This document shows, one piece after another, positions 6,161 to 12,897 of a stretch of DNA of 14,190 bases; the first letter of the stretch is position 1; each line of letters starts with the position of its first letter. This stretch comes from Methanobacterium sp. (GTDB taxonomy: Archaea; Methanobacteriota; Methanobacteria; Methanobacteriales; Methanobacteriaceae). The DNA lies in assembly GCA_003164415.1 (NCBI GenBank), contig PLTK01000103.1, positions 1 to 14,190 of the forward strand, in the 5' to 3' direction. The position numbers and the translations under genes were made by a program. The notes under the pieces are model-generated. The model was not told the origin of the DNA and made no database searches. It saw only the letters and a list, made by a program, of their open reading frames with translations.

Positions 6161-6511
6161 ATGAGCTTCAAATTGATCAATATACCAAGAAAATATAAAA
6201 TTCCTGATAAATACAGAACGATCATTTATATAGGTTATCTTTCAATATTCCTACTCTTTCTAAGTTTCTTCATTGATCTAAGTTTTAGTCTGATATATGG
6301 TACTCTAAACGGAAACATAGGAGGTACATTAGGCAGTATCACCCTCATATTTGGAGCTGTACTATTTATCTATTCCATTCTTCGTTTAGCTTTAATAATA
6401 AGAAATATGAAGAATAAATCACGGTTAAGTGTTCATTATAACCTATTATTTGGGGCTTTTGTGGTTTATATCATTCTAAGCATTGTCCTAACCAATTTGA
6501 AAATTATTTGA
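6161..6511 (+). CDS. Unrecognised three-helix membrane protein (paralogue of 5009-5365)
   Basis: A 116-residue protein of the same unknown family as the gene at 5009-5365, pointing the other way. It has IPRKYKIPDKY (8-18), helices at about 22-45, 53-80 and 92-113, the loop YGTLNGNIGG (46-55), a basic loop KNKSR, and HYNLLFG opening helix 3. Conserved polar motifs between hydrophobic segments argue against a chance AT-rich frame. It lies on the other side of the receiver gene, so the three genes form an inverted arrangement of membrane protein - REC - membrane protein. Its stop is only 18 bases from the stop of the convergent REC-REC-GT2 gene, with no obvious terminator between, so the two transcripts probably overlap. 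The function is unknown. Confidence 0.75.
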   Translation: MSFKLINIPRKYKIPDKYRTIIYIGYLSIFLLFLSFFIDLSFSLIYGTLNGNIGGTLGSITLIFGAVLFIYSILRLALIIRNMKNKSRLSVHYNLLFGAFVVYIILSIVLTNLKII

Positions 6512-6529
6512 ACCACCCCACAAACTGAA

Positions 6530-8794
6530 TTATTTTGATGATTTATCCAGATTATCAAAACTTTTTTTGAGCAGATCAGCATGATTCTGATGTATCGATG
6601 ATTTATCTTCTAATATTTTGGTTTCACCTGTATGATATGTTTTATCCCATTTACTATCTTTTCTGGTTAATAGATTAAGGAATGTGCTAACAAAGAGCGG
6701 TATTATATAGAAACAATGCAACCAGTACTCTGTGCTTTTAATTACTGTTGTTTTAATATTTTTTGAATCCTTCCATACACCAGATATTACCACTGGGAAA
6801 AATGCCAATGTTGATAAGAGTACTATGATTAGTGGAGCTGTGAGTGAGAATTGGATTTTAGCAAAGTACAGAACAAAAACCATGTATCCAATCATTACAA
6901 AACCATTACAAAGGATGGTTGAAAGGTAATATATGGAATCTATCTTTTTGATTAATGAAATATCGGATAGTATAATCGATTTAAAGTATACAAATAATGT
7001 TTCCATATTACCCATGGCCCATCTGGTTCTTTGCCTAAAGAATGGTTTCCAATCCTTAACTGCTTCCTGATTAACAACAGCGTCACCACAGTAACGGATT
7101 TTCCATCCGTTTATCATAAGTTTGACACTGATATTTAAATCCTCGGTAAGTGCATATCCATCCCAACCATTGTATTCGGTTATCACATCTTTTCTTGTTA
7201 TCTGACCATTACCGCCTAAAAATGCTGCTCCATTTATTTTGTCACGGGCTTTTAGAAGTACCTCACCATAAATAGAGAATTCTATGTGTTGCAGGGCTGT
7301 TAAAAGATTTTCATCCCTATTATACATTTTAACCCTTCCCTGAACACCTGCCACTCCCTCTTCATCCATATATGGAATTATCATATTCATGAAATCGGGT
7401 TCAACTAATGCATCAGCATCAAATACAGCTATAATTTCACCTTTAGCTAATTTTAATCCATCATTTAACACATATCCCTTACCCTTTCCTGCTAATGGAA
7501 GTTTACGGGTCATGACCTTAAAACAGTCATATTTACTCTCAATTTTGTTTAAAATAGATGGAGTGTTATCTGTGGACCCATCGTCAATAACTATTATTTC
7601 ATAATTTTTTATCCCATCTACACTGTAATCAAGATTAACAAGCGACTTTACACAGTTTTCAATCGTGTTTTGTTCATTATGGGCCGGTACAAGTATGGTT
7701 ACAAACGGTTTTCTTACCGGAAGTTTCGAATCAGCTTTTGAAGGTTTAGATGATTTAAGAAAGCTGGACAGTGCAAGGATTAAACCATAAAATCCTGAGA
7801 AGAACAATAAAAATTCTAACCAGGTCATATTTCGGGTAATTAATCCATAAACCATCAAAGCAATGATTGATGTTGTTGTGATTATTACTCCCATCCTTCC
7901 TATTTTAAGTTCTACTAATTTGGTTGTTAAAAGGCCTACTTCAGATTTTATTTCCTCTTGGTTTCTTTGATGTTTGTGCAAAGCCATTTCTATGGTTGTT
8001 TTAAGTTCATTTTCATCGTATGGTTTGATTATATAACCATATGGTGAAGTTTCCTGGGCTTTTTTTAAAGTTAATTTGTCTGCATAGCTTGTGAGAAATA
8101 CAACAGGAATATTCAGATCTTCGATGGATTTAGAAACATCTATACCGTCCAAATTACCCTTTAACATTATATCCATGAGTATAAGATCCGGGTTTAGTTC
8201 CCGGGCTTTGTCAATAGCATCGTATCCTGATGAAACTGTGCCGGTAACATTATAACCTAGATCATCAAGTTTGCCTGCTATATCCATGGCAGTTATATTC
8301 TGATCTTCAACAACGAGTATGTCTGGTTTCGACTTATTCACATGATAATTACTGTTATTGGTTTGTATTTTCTCTTTTTTGAAAATTATGTCTTGTTTAA
8401 ATTGTTCTATCCTTGCAAGGTCTAATTGATGTTTATTTAGTGCTATTTCTATTGTTGTTATCAATTCTTTCTCGATGTATGGTTTTACAATGAAACCATA
8501 AACCGGCATTTCAGTTGCCTTTTTAAGGGTTTTGTTGTCGCTAGCACCTGTTAAATAGACCACTGGTATGTTCAGGGTTAAAATTTTTTTTGCAGCTTCA
8601 ATCCCGTTCATAGTTCCCTTGAGAGTAATGTCCATTAAAACCAGATCAGGCCTTATTTTAGCTGTTTCTTTGACTGCTTCTTCTCCTCTTGACGCTATAT
8701 AAGGTACTTCATAACCAAAATTTTCTAAAATACGTTTAAGATCCAGGGCAATCATACCTTCATCTTCAACCAGTAGAATTTTTTTTGTTGGCAT
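6530..8794 (-). CDS. REC-REC-glycosyltransferase family 2 fusion (processive polysaccharide synthase)
   Basis: A 754-residue membrane protein. REC1 (about 5-118) has acid pair E10/D11, phospho-acceptor D55, T82 and K104. REC2 (about 157-272) has D164, phospho-acceptor D208, T235 and K257. After a charged linker come two helices (about 302-319 and 325-345), a GT-A catalytic domain (about 365-610) and three more helices (about 621-646, 652-674, 688-710). Catalytic motifs are VPAHNE (369-374), IDDGSTDN with D404/D405, FDADA (D459xD461), TED (D552) and QRTRW (588-592), the D,D,D,QxxRW set of processive synthases such as PgaC, HasA and BcsA. It probably extrudes a beta-linked hexosamine or similar glycan, switched by phosphorylation of the receivers. 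The frame extends to 8866, but ATG 8794 is chosen: it starts right before REC1, has GGGGAT ten bases upstream, and the longer start would lie upstream of the likely promoter. Confidence 0.9.
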   Translation of the reverse strand: MPTKKILLVEDEGMIALDLKRILENFGYEVPYIASRGEEAVKETAKIRPDLVLMDITLKGTMNGIEAAKKILTLNIPVVYLTGASDNKTLKKATEMPVYGFIVKPYIEKELITTIEIALNKHQLDLARIEQFKQDIIFKKEKIQTNNSNYHVNKSKPDILVVEDQNITAMDIAGKLDDLGYNVTGTVSSGYDAIDKARELNPDLILMDIMLKGNLDGIDVSKSIEDLNIPVVFLTSYADKLTLKKAQETSPYGYIIKPYDENELKTTIEMALHKHQRNQEEIKSEVGLLTTKLVELKIGRMGVIITTTSIIALMVYGLITRNMTWLEFLLFFSGFYGLILALSSFLKSSKPSKADSKLPVRKPFVTILVPAHNEQNTIENCVKSLVNLDYSVDGIKNYEIIVIDDGSTDNTPSILNKIESKYDCFKVMTRKLPLAGKGKGYVLNDGLKLAKGEIIAVFDADALVEPDFMNMIIPYMDEEGVAGVQGRVKMYNRDENLLTALQHIEFSIYGEVLLKARDKINGAAFLGGNGQITRKDVITEYNGWDGYALTEDLNISVKLMINGWKIRYCGDAVVNQEAVKDWKPFFRQRTRWAMGNMETLFVYFKSIILSDISLIKKIDSIYYLSTILCNGFVMIGYMVFVLYFAKIQFSLTAPLIIVLLSTLAFFPVVISGVWKDSKNIKTTVIKSTEYWLHCFYIIPLFVSTFLNLLTRKDSKWDKTYHTGETKILEDKSSIHQNHADLLKKSFDNLDKSSK

Positions 8795-9015
8795 TTTAAT
8801 ATTTATCCCCTTACATTTTTGATAATAAAAATTTATAATTTTTAATAATTTAAAGATTTTGAACAATATTGCATTTTATTATCTTTTTGTTCAATATTAG
8901 GATTTTAGATGTCTTTAAATCCGTGAGTATTATCTTATAATCTGAAAAAATATATGTTTCAGACTTGGGTTACAATTAAACATTAAAAGTTAAACTATAT
9001 AAAGTTAGGGGAGAA

Positions 9016-9047
9016 TTGTATAAAAATTGTACATAAATGTACATGGA
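9016..9047. repeat. Three phased TTGTAYAWAAA-type repeats
   Basis: TTGTATAAAAA, TTGTACATAAA and TGTACATGGA follow one another with 10-11 bp spacing, one DNA turn. The last two share TGTACAT exactly, and TGTACA is itself a palindrome. A plus-strand TATA-like box ends 13 bp before the array. This has the look of a multi-site protein-binding element. Confidence 0.4.
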
Positions 9048-9071
9048 TTTAATTAGAGGAAGGTTATTAGT

Positions 9072-9079
9072 AAAAAAAA
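9072..9079 (-). terminator. Poly-T terminator of the methyltransferase gene
   Basis: A8 on the plus strand gives T8 on the minus strand about 47 bases after the methyltransferase stop codon. Confidence 0.5.
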
Positions 9080-9125
9080 TAATTAAATTATGATTTAAAT
9101 TAATCCAACAGATCGGGTTCCCAAT

Positions 9126-9917
9126 TTATTTAGGTTTACTAGCAATGAAAATTCCTGTATCCTTGGTTATTTTTATCACACCATCTCTTTCTAAAACATC
9201 GTCAAGATAATCTTTAAACCCCACTAAATTATCTCCGCCAATATCTCCTTTAATACTCCCAAAAGATAGCACATACTCTACAATTGGTTCTGTTTCTGTT
9301 ATTTCAAGACTATCAATATAATTAATCATTTCCACTTCTTCAAAAGATTTACTCAACTGTTCCTCCCCATTTTCCAATCCAAATGCACATGCAAATGGCT
9401 CTATGGGATTATAAAGATTTTTATCAAAGTCATTTAAAAGATCGGTAAATTCTTTCATATTATTCATGCTATATGTGGTTGCATAGAGTGCACCTTCAGG
9501 GTTTAAAACTCTACTAATCTCAGATATGGCCTTTTCCCTGTTAGGAACATGATAAAGCATTAGATTTGCAATTACAATATCAAACGAATCATTGGGGTAT
9601 GTAATTTCTTGAGCATCCATTACCTTAAATTCAAATCTTTCTGTTGCATCACCTAAAACTTTACGGGCGTCATTGAGCATGCCCTCAGAAAAATCTGTAA
9701 GCAATATTTGAGCATCTTCGGGTATCCTTTTAAGATTGGATTTCCATAAAAGCGCATTTCCAGACCCCAGTTCCAATACACTAGCATTCCGGGGAAATTT
9801 AAACTGGTCAAATATCCAATGTGTCCATAGGTAAGGATTTGTTCTGAACCTACGATGTAATTCAATTCTGGCCATAAACTTCTTTGAATTCGAATACTGT
9901 TTTGAAAGTAAACTCAT
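9126..9917 (-). CDS. Class I SAM-dependent methyltransferase
   Basis: A 263-residue cytoplasmic methyltransferase with a Rossmann-like fold in the middle. Motif I is VLELGSGNA (47-55), the acidic residue closing strand 2 is D75 in LLTDFS, D101 in VMDAQEI marks the adenine-binding region, and FDIVIANLMLYHV (112-124) is motif IV. It is followed by the usual EISRVLNPEGALYATTY strand-5 region. This is the UbiE/COQ5-like methyltransferase_11 pattern. The substrate is set by the N-terminal 40 and C-terminal 110 residues, which I cannot match to a known enzyme. ATG 9917 has a weak AGTGA site, and a TATA-like TTTAAAATA lies near 9951-9960. It stands alone, divergent from the MarR-MFS pair across about 530 bases, so a shared role is not shown. 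Confidence 0.88.
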   Translation of the reverse strand: MSLLSKQYSNSKKFMARIELHRRFRTNPYLWTHWIFDQFKFPRNASVLELGSGNALLWKSNLKRIPEDAQILLTDFSEGMLNDARKVLGDATERFEFKVMDAQEITYPNDSFDIVIANLMLYHVPNREKAISEISRVLNPEGALYATTYSMNNMKEFTDLLNDFDKNLYNPIEPFACAFGLENGEEQLSKSFEEVEMINYIDSLEITETEPIVEYVLSFGSIKGDIGGDNLVGFKDYLDDVLERDGVIKITKDTGIFIASKPK

Positions 9918-10399
9918 TTTTTCACTTCTTTTCCATATATAAAGGTCATTTTATTTTAAATACAGCACATATATTAAAATTCTATAATACCTAATGAAAT
10001 TTAAACTATAAATTATTTATCTAAAGATTCTATGAGTTTTAATCTTAGGATTGTTCTACTATTTTGATCTAATCAAGAATTAATTATTTACAAGGTGCCC
10101 CAAATCCATTTTAATGATTATAATAAATGTTATGAATCAGATTAATGGATATATGTATAGGCACGTGGAGATTAGATTATAATGGGTACTTGATAGGTTT
10201 AGTAGATTAGATCCCTTTGGAACTTGATATATTTTTATTAACATGGTCTCTCCATGAACCTCTCTTAACTTTAATAAGTTTCTTTAATCACAGCTAAACT
10301 ACTTGAATTAAAAAAGCCACATTTTGAATATGCCAATTTTCATGAGTATTCGGGTTTAGGGAATTGGTTGGAAGTTATCATATGAAATTAATCTAAAAA

Positions 10400-10410
10400 T
10401 ATTTATATAT
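10400..10410 (+). promoter_or_regulatory. TATA box of the MarR-MFS operon
   Basis: ATTTATATATC is centred near 10405, predicting transcription start near 10432, inside the palindrome at 10423-10435. A second TATA-like GATATAAT at 10418-10425 would instead give a leaderless message starting near TTG 10450. Confidence 0.5.
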
Positions 10411-10422
10411 CAACCCGATATA

Positions 10423-10435
10423 ATCGTATTACGAT
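10423..10435. promoter_or_regulatory. MarR operator candidate
   Basis: ATCGTA-T-TACGAT is a perfect 13-bp palindrome at the predicted transcription start of the MarR gene. An overlapping CGAT-ATA-ATCG repeat begins at 10418. MarR proteins commonly repress their own operon from such a site, so autorepression relieved by a drug-like ligand is the natural inference. Confidence 0.5.
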
Positions 10436-10449
10436 AGATAATATAGGGA

Positions 10450-10920
10450 TTGATCAAAATCAACAATAATATAATTGAAATATGGAAATATTGGGAAAAG
10501 ATAAACAGGAATATACGACTAAAACATCGTGAAACAGCACAGAAGTATGGTTTTACATTTGAACAGTTTCACCTTTTAATAGAACTAGACCAGCATACTG
10601 AATTAAAACTTACAGCCGATATTTTACCACCCACAATTGGAGAAGTTGCAGATGATATAGGTAATGCACCACACACACTTTCCGAAAGAATTAAACGACT
10701 AGAAAAGAAGGGATTGGTTGAAAAAAAAAGAGATAATAAGGATCTAAGAGTTAATCGTATTATGCTGACACATCAGGGGCAACTTTTGATAGATAAAATA
10801 AAAAATGAAGCAGGAAATATTTTTATTTACAATACCCTTGAACATATGGATCAAAAATCATTGAATAACCTCCTAATAGGTTTAAAAGAATTAAATCAGG
10901 AAATATCTAAAGGTAATTAG
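10450..10920 (+). CDS. MarR-family transcriptional regulator
   Basis: A 156-residue winged-helix dimer-forming repressor of normal MarR length. Helix 1 (about 8-33) and the last helices (about 112-154) form the dimer interface. The DNA-binding part spans about residues 60-110: GEVADDIGNAPHTLSERIKR is helix-turn-helix, and KKRDNKDLRVNRIMLT is the wing with the conserved Asp and Arg pattern. The start is uncertain. TTG 10450 is the only usual codon before helix 1, and GGGA abuts it, so a leaderless or unusual start is likely. The gene lies 58 bp before an MFS exporter, the classic arrangement in which MarR controls drug export. Confidence 0.88.
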   Translation: MIKINNNIIEIWKYWEKINRNIRLKHRETAQKYGFTFEQFHLLIELDQHTELKLTADILPPTIGEVADDIGNAPHTLSERIKRLEKKGLVEKKRDNKDLRVNRIMLTHQGQLLIDKIKNEAGNIFIYNTLEHMDQKSLNNLLIGLKELNQEISKGN

Positions 10921-10978
10921 AATAAAAAGTATTATAAAAAATATATATTCATAAAATATTTTAAATGGGGACAAATTT

Positions 10979-12361
10979 GTGACTGAAAAATCTTGTGAAC
11001 CTAAAAATGATATTAATAATAGATCAATTGCACTGATAGTTGCAACATTAGCTGCTTTTTTTACTCCATTTATGGCATCAGCCATCAACATTGCCATACC
11101 ATCGATTGGATCTGAATTTTCAGCAGATGTAATTCTATTAAGCTGGATACCTACAGCATATTTACTGGCAGCTGCAGTTTTTGCAGTTCCCTTTGGGAGA
11201 ATAGCAGATATTTATGGGATGAAAAAGGTCTTTACACTGGGTATAATTATCTTCACATTATCATCTTTTCTCTGTGCCATTGCCCCTTCCATAATTTCAC
11301 TCATTGTGTTTAGGGTTTTACAGGGATTTGGATCTGCAATGATATTTGTAACTGGTCTTGCCATAATAACATCTGTATATCCTCCAAGGGAAAGGGGAAA
11401 AGCGATTGGAATAAACATTGCAAGTGTATATATTGGTCTTTCAATGGGTCCTGTACTAGGGGGAATATTAACCCAATATTTTGGATGGAGAAGTCTTTTT
11501 ATTGCAGTCATACCGCTGGGGTTATTGGTGCTTACCCTTACGATCTTTAAATTGAAGGGTGAATGGGCTGAATGTAAAGGAGAACCATTCGACTTTACCG
11601 GTTCGATTATTTACAGTGTAGCCATTGTAATTTTAATATATGGATTTTCAATACTACCATCACATAGTGGAATAATTTTAGTAATTCTGGGTGTCATTGG
11701 TATTTTGGCCTTTTCACTCTACGAATTAAGGATTAAACATCCTGTATTTGAGGTAAGATTATTTAAAAATATAACCTTTGGATTTTCGAGTTTAGCGGCT
11801 TTAATAAATTACAGCGCCACATTTGCCGTGGTCTTTTTGTTAAGTCTTTATCTCCAGTACATAAAAGGTTTAAGTCCCCAATTTGCAGGGTTGATTCTAG
11901 TTTCACAACCAGCTGTAATGGCATTTACAGCTCCAATTGCCGGAAGATTATCCGATAAATTTTCACCGGGTATGATAGCCTCAATTGGAATGGCAGTCAC
12001 AACACTCAGCCTCTTCTTTTTAATATTCTTATCCGCCACAACAAGCTTTATGTACATAATAGCAGTTTTAATTGTTCTGGGATTTGGATTGGGTTTGTTC
12101 TCATCCCCAAATACAAATGCTATCATGGGATCTGTTGAAAGAAAGTTTTATGGTATTGCATCTGCCACGGTCGGTACTATGCGTTTGATGGGACAGATGT
12201 TAAGTATGGGTATTGCTTTACTCATATTTTCATTGTACATTGGAAATGTCCAGATAGTTCCAAGTAACTATCCAGAACTTTTAACAAGCATACAAATAGT
12301 TTTTGCATTATGTACAATTCTCTGCTTTGTAGGGATATTTGCATCACTTGCTCGAAGATAA
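10979..12361 (+). CDS. MFS multidrug efflux transporter (DHA2/EmrB-QacA type)
   Basis: A 460-residue proton-driven exporter with about 14 membrane helices. TM1 ends in the motif-D-like ASAINIAIPSI (33-43). Motif A is GRIADIYGMKKVF (73-85) in the loop after TM2. TM4 has R112 in VFRVLQGFGSA (motif B). TM5 has GLSMGPVLGG (153-162), the antiporter motif C that marks drug:H+ antiporters. It starts at GTG with GGGGA eight bases upstream. The substrate cannot be read from sequence. It follows a MarR gene in the same direction and is probably co-transcribed; TATATA near 10939-10945 could give extra local initiation. The C-terminus ends at LARR soon after the last helix, and no outer-membrane partner exists, as expected in an archaeon. 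Confidence 0.9.
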   Translation: MTEKSCEPKNDINNRSIALIVATLAAFFTPFMASAINIAIPSIGSEFSADVILLSWIPTAYLLAAAVFAVPFGRIADIYGMKKVFTLGIIIFTLSSFLCAIAPSIISLIVFRVLQGFGSAMIFVTGLAIITSVYPPRERGKAIGINIASVYIGLSMGPVLGGILTQYFGWRSLFIAVIPLGLLVLTLTIFKLKGEWAECKGEPFDFTGSIIYSVAIVILIYGFSILPSHSGIILVILGVIGILAFSLYELRIKHPVFEVRLFKNITFGFSSLAALINYSATFAVVFLLSLYLQYIKGLSPQFAGLILVSQPAVMAFTAPIAGRLSDKFSPGMIASIGMAVTTLSLFFLIFLSATTSFMYIIAVLIVLGFGLGLFSSPNTNAIMGSVERKFYGIASATVGTMRLMGQMLSMGIALLIFSLYIGNVQIVPSNYPELLTSIQIVFALCTILCFVGIFASLARR

Positions 12362-12400
12362 AAGCAAATGCAAAAATATGGTTATCTTACAAAAATTTTA

Positions 12401-12470
12401 TTTTTTTTTATATCAATCAAAATTTTTTTATATCAATCCGATTAAGTTGATTATTAAATCTTTTTTTTTT
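12401..12470 (+). terminator. Triple poly-T terminator array after the MFS gene
   Basis: T9 (12401-12409), T7 (12423-12429) and T10 (12461-12470) follow the MFS stop. The first two are parts of a tandem direct repeat, TTTTTTTATATCAATC, with 20-bp period (12403-12418 and 12423-12438). Clustered U-tracts are typical of efficient archaeal termination. Confidence 0.6.
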
Positions 12471-12496
12471 AGATTCTTCCAAAGTTGATGAGTTTT

Positions 12497-12671
12497 TTAG
12501 ATTATTAAAAGTGCAAAGGAAACAAATAACCACCAAAGTAGGATTAATACGATGATACCCGGAATGTTGTTATACCAACCTACATTTTAGATATTTGTGA
12601 ATCGTAACACCGCTTAATATGATGACAATATCTAATAACACAATTAATTTACCATTGATAATGTATCCTAA
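12497..12671 (-). pseudogene. Possible frameshifted remnant of a small membrane protein
   Basis: Two minus-strand frames that abut look like pieces of one membrane protein. From 12671, one frame encodes LGYIINGKLIVLLDIVIILSGVTIHKYLK before stopping at 12570. From 12586, a second frame encodes NVGWYNNIPGIIVLILLWWL and a further hydrophobic stretch, ending at TAA 12497. A single frameshift near 12573-12589 would join them into a two-helix C-terminus. No start codon or ribosome site is seen. AT-rich DNA yields hydrophobic frames by chance, so this is tentative. Confidence 0.25.
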
Positions 12672-12724
12672 CTAAAATTGTTATTTTTCAATAAATTGCA
12701 GATTATATGTAATTTGCATCCTAG

Positions 12725-12756
12725 TTTATCGAAGTTTTTTATCATATCCCGATAAA
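12725..12756. repeat. Inverted repeat TTTATCG-(18)-CGATAAA
   Basis: Perfect 7-base arms (12725-12731 and 12750-12756) separated by 18 bases, lying upstream of the TATA-like region of the hydrolase gene. The right arm is within CCCGATA, a string also found at the MarR promoter (10415-10421). It may be a regulator site. Confidence 0.35.
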
Positions 12757-12785
12757 TATTTAACATGTATAATTTAAAAGTTTAG

Positions 12786-12797
12786 ATATATAATATT
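12786..12797 (+). promoter_or_regulatory. Candidate TATA box of the secreted hydrolase gene
   Basis: GATATATAATAT-like sequence predicts a start near 12818 and a leader of about 80 bases. The leader contains a small hairpin, AAGCC (12828-12832) with GGCTT (12840-12844). Other AT-rich boxes nearby (12752-12763) are also possible, so confidence is low. Confidence 0.3.
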
Positions 12798-12881
12798 AAT
12801 ATTTCAAAATCAGAGTATTACATTTGTAAGCCAGTTTAAGGCTTGGTTATGCACGAAACAGTTACAAAAAAATGTTTTTAT

Positions 12882-12887
12882 GGGAGG
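12882..12887 (+). promoter_or_regulatory. Ribosome binding site deciding the hydrolase start
   Basis: GGGAGG, ten bases before ATG 12898. It overlaps the upstream in-frame ATG at 12880, which therefore cannot use it; AAGGAA directly before ATG 12898 may help. Confidence 0.5.
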
Positions 12888-12897
12888 ATTTAAGGAA

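Larger units (their letters stand above)
8795..9125. other. Intergenic region with promoter of the REC-REC-GT2 gene
   Basis: About 330 AT-rich bases. On the minus strand, TTTAAATTA near 8845-8853 is a candidate TATA box for the fusion gene, giving a leader of about 28 bases that includes GGGGAT (8805-8810). GAACAA (8861-8866) and TTGTTC (8887-8892) form an inverted repeat just upstream. Plus-strand CTATATAAAG (8994-9003) looks like another TATA box, but no convincing gene follows. Helically spaced repeats lie at 9016-9047, and the methyltransferase terminator at 9072-9079. Confidence 0.5.
9918..10449. other. Gene-free region between methyltransferase and MarR gene
   Basis: About 530 AT-rich bases. 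The left end carries the methyltransferase promoter and the right end the MarR promoter and palindrome. The middle (about 9970-10380) shows no convincing reading frame, RNA gene or repeat on either strand. Confidence 0.55.
12362..12897. other. Intergenic region between MFS and secreted hydrolase genes
   Basis: About 535 bases holding the MFS terminator array on the left, a possible decayed membrane-protein fragment on the minus strand (12497-12671), an inverted repeat at 12725-12756, and the promoter and leader of the hydrolase gene on the right. No intact gene seen. Confidence 0.5.

Noticed and set aside
8795..8866. Upstream extension of the REC-REC-GT2 gene by 24 codons
   Set aside because: The extension is AT-rich low-complexity sequence (Lys, Ile, Phe) before a complete receiver domain, and it would cover the likely promoter and ribosome site.
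9037..9093. Tiny plus-strand frame MYMDLIRGRLLVKKIIKL behind a TATA-like box
   Set aside because: Only 18 codons, its ribosome-like GGGGAG is too far away, and its start lies in the phased repeats; not supportable without transcript data.
10260..10370. Minus-strand stretch resembling a transposase tail (SLAVIKETY)
   Set aside because: It contains several stops, has no inverted repeats or target duplication around it, and the resemblance is too short to claim an insertion-sequence remnant.
11212..12126. Minus-strand frames inside the MFS transporter
   Set aside because: Antisense shadows of a hydrophobic coding sequence; the plus frame has clear MFS motifs.
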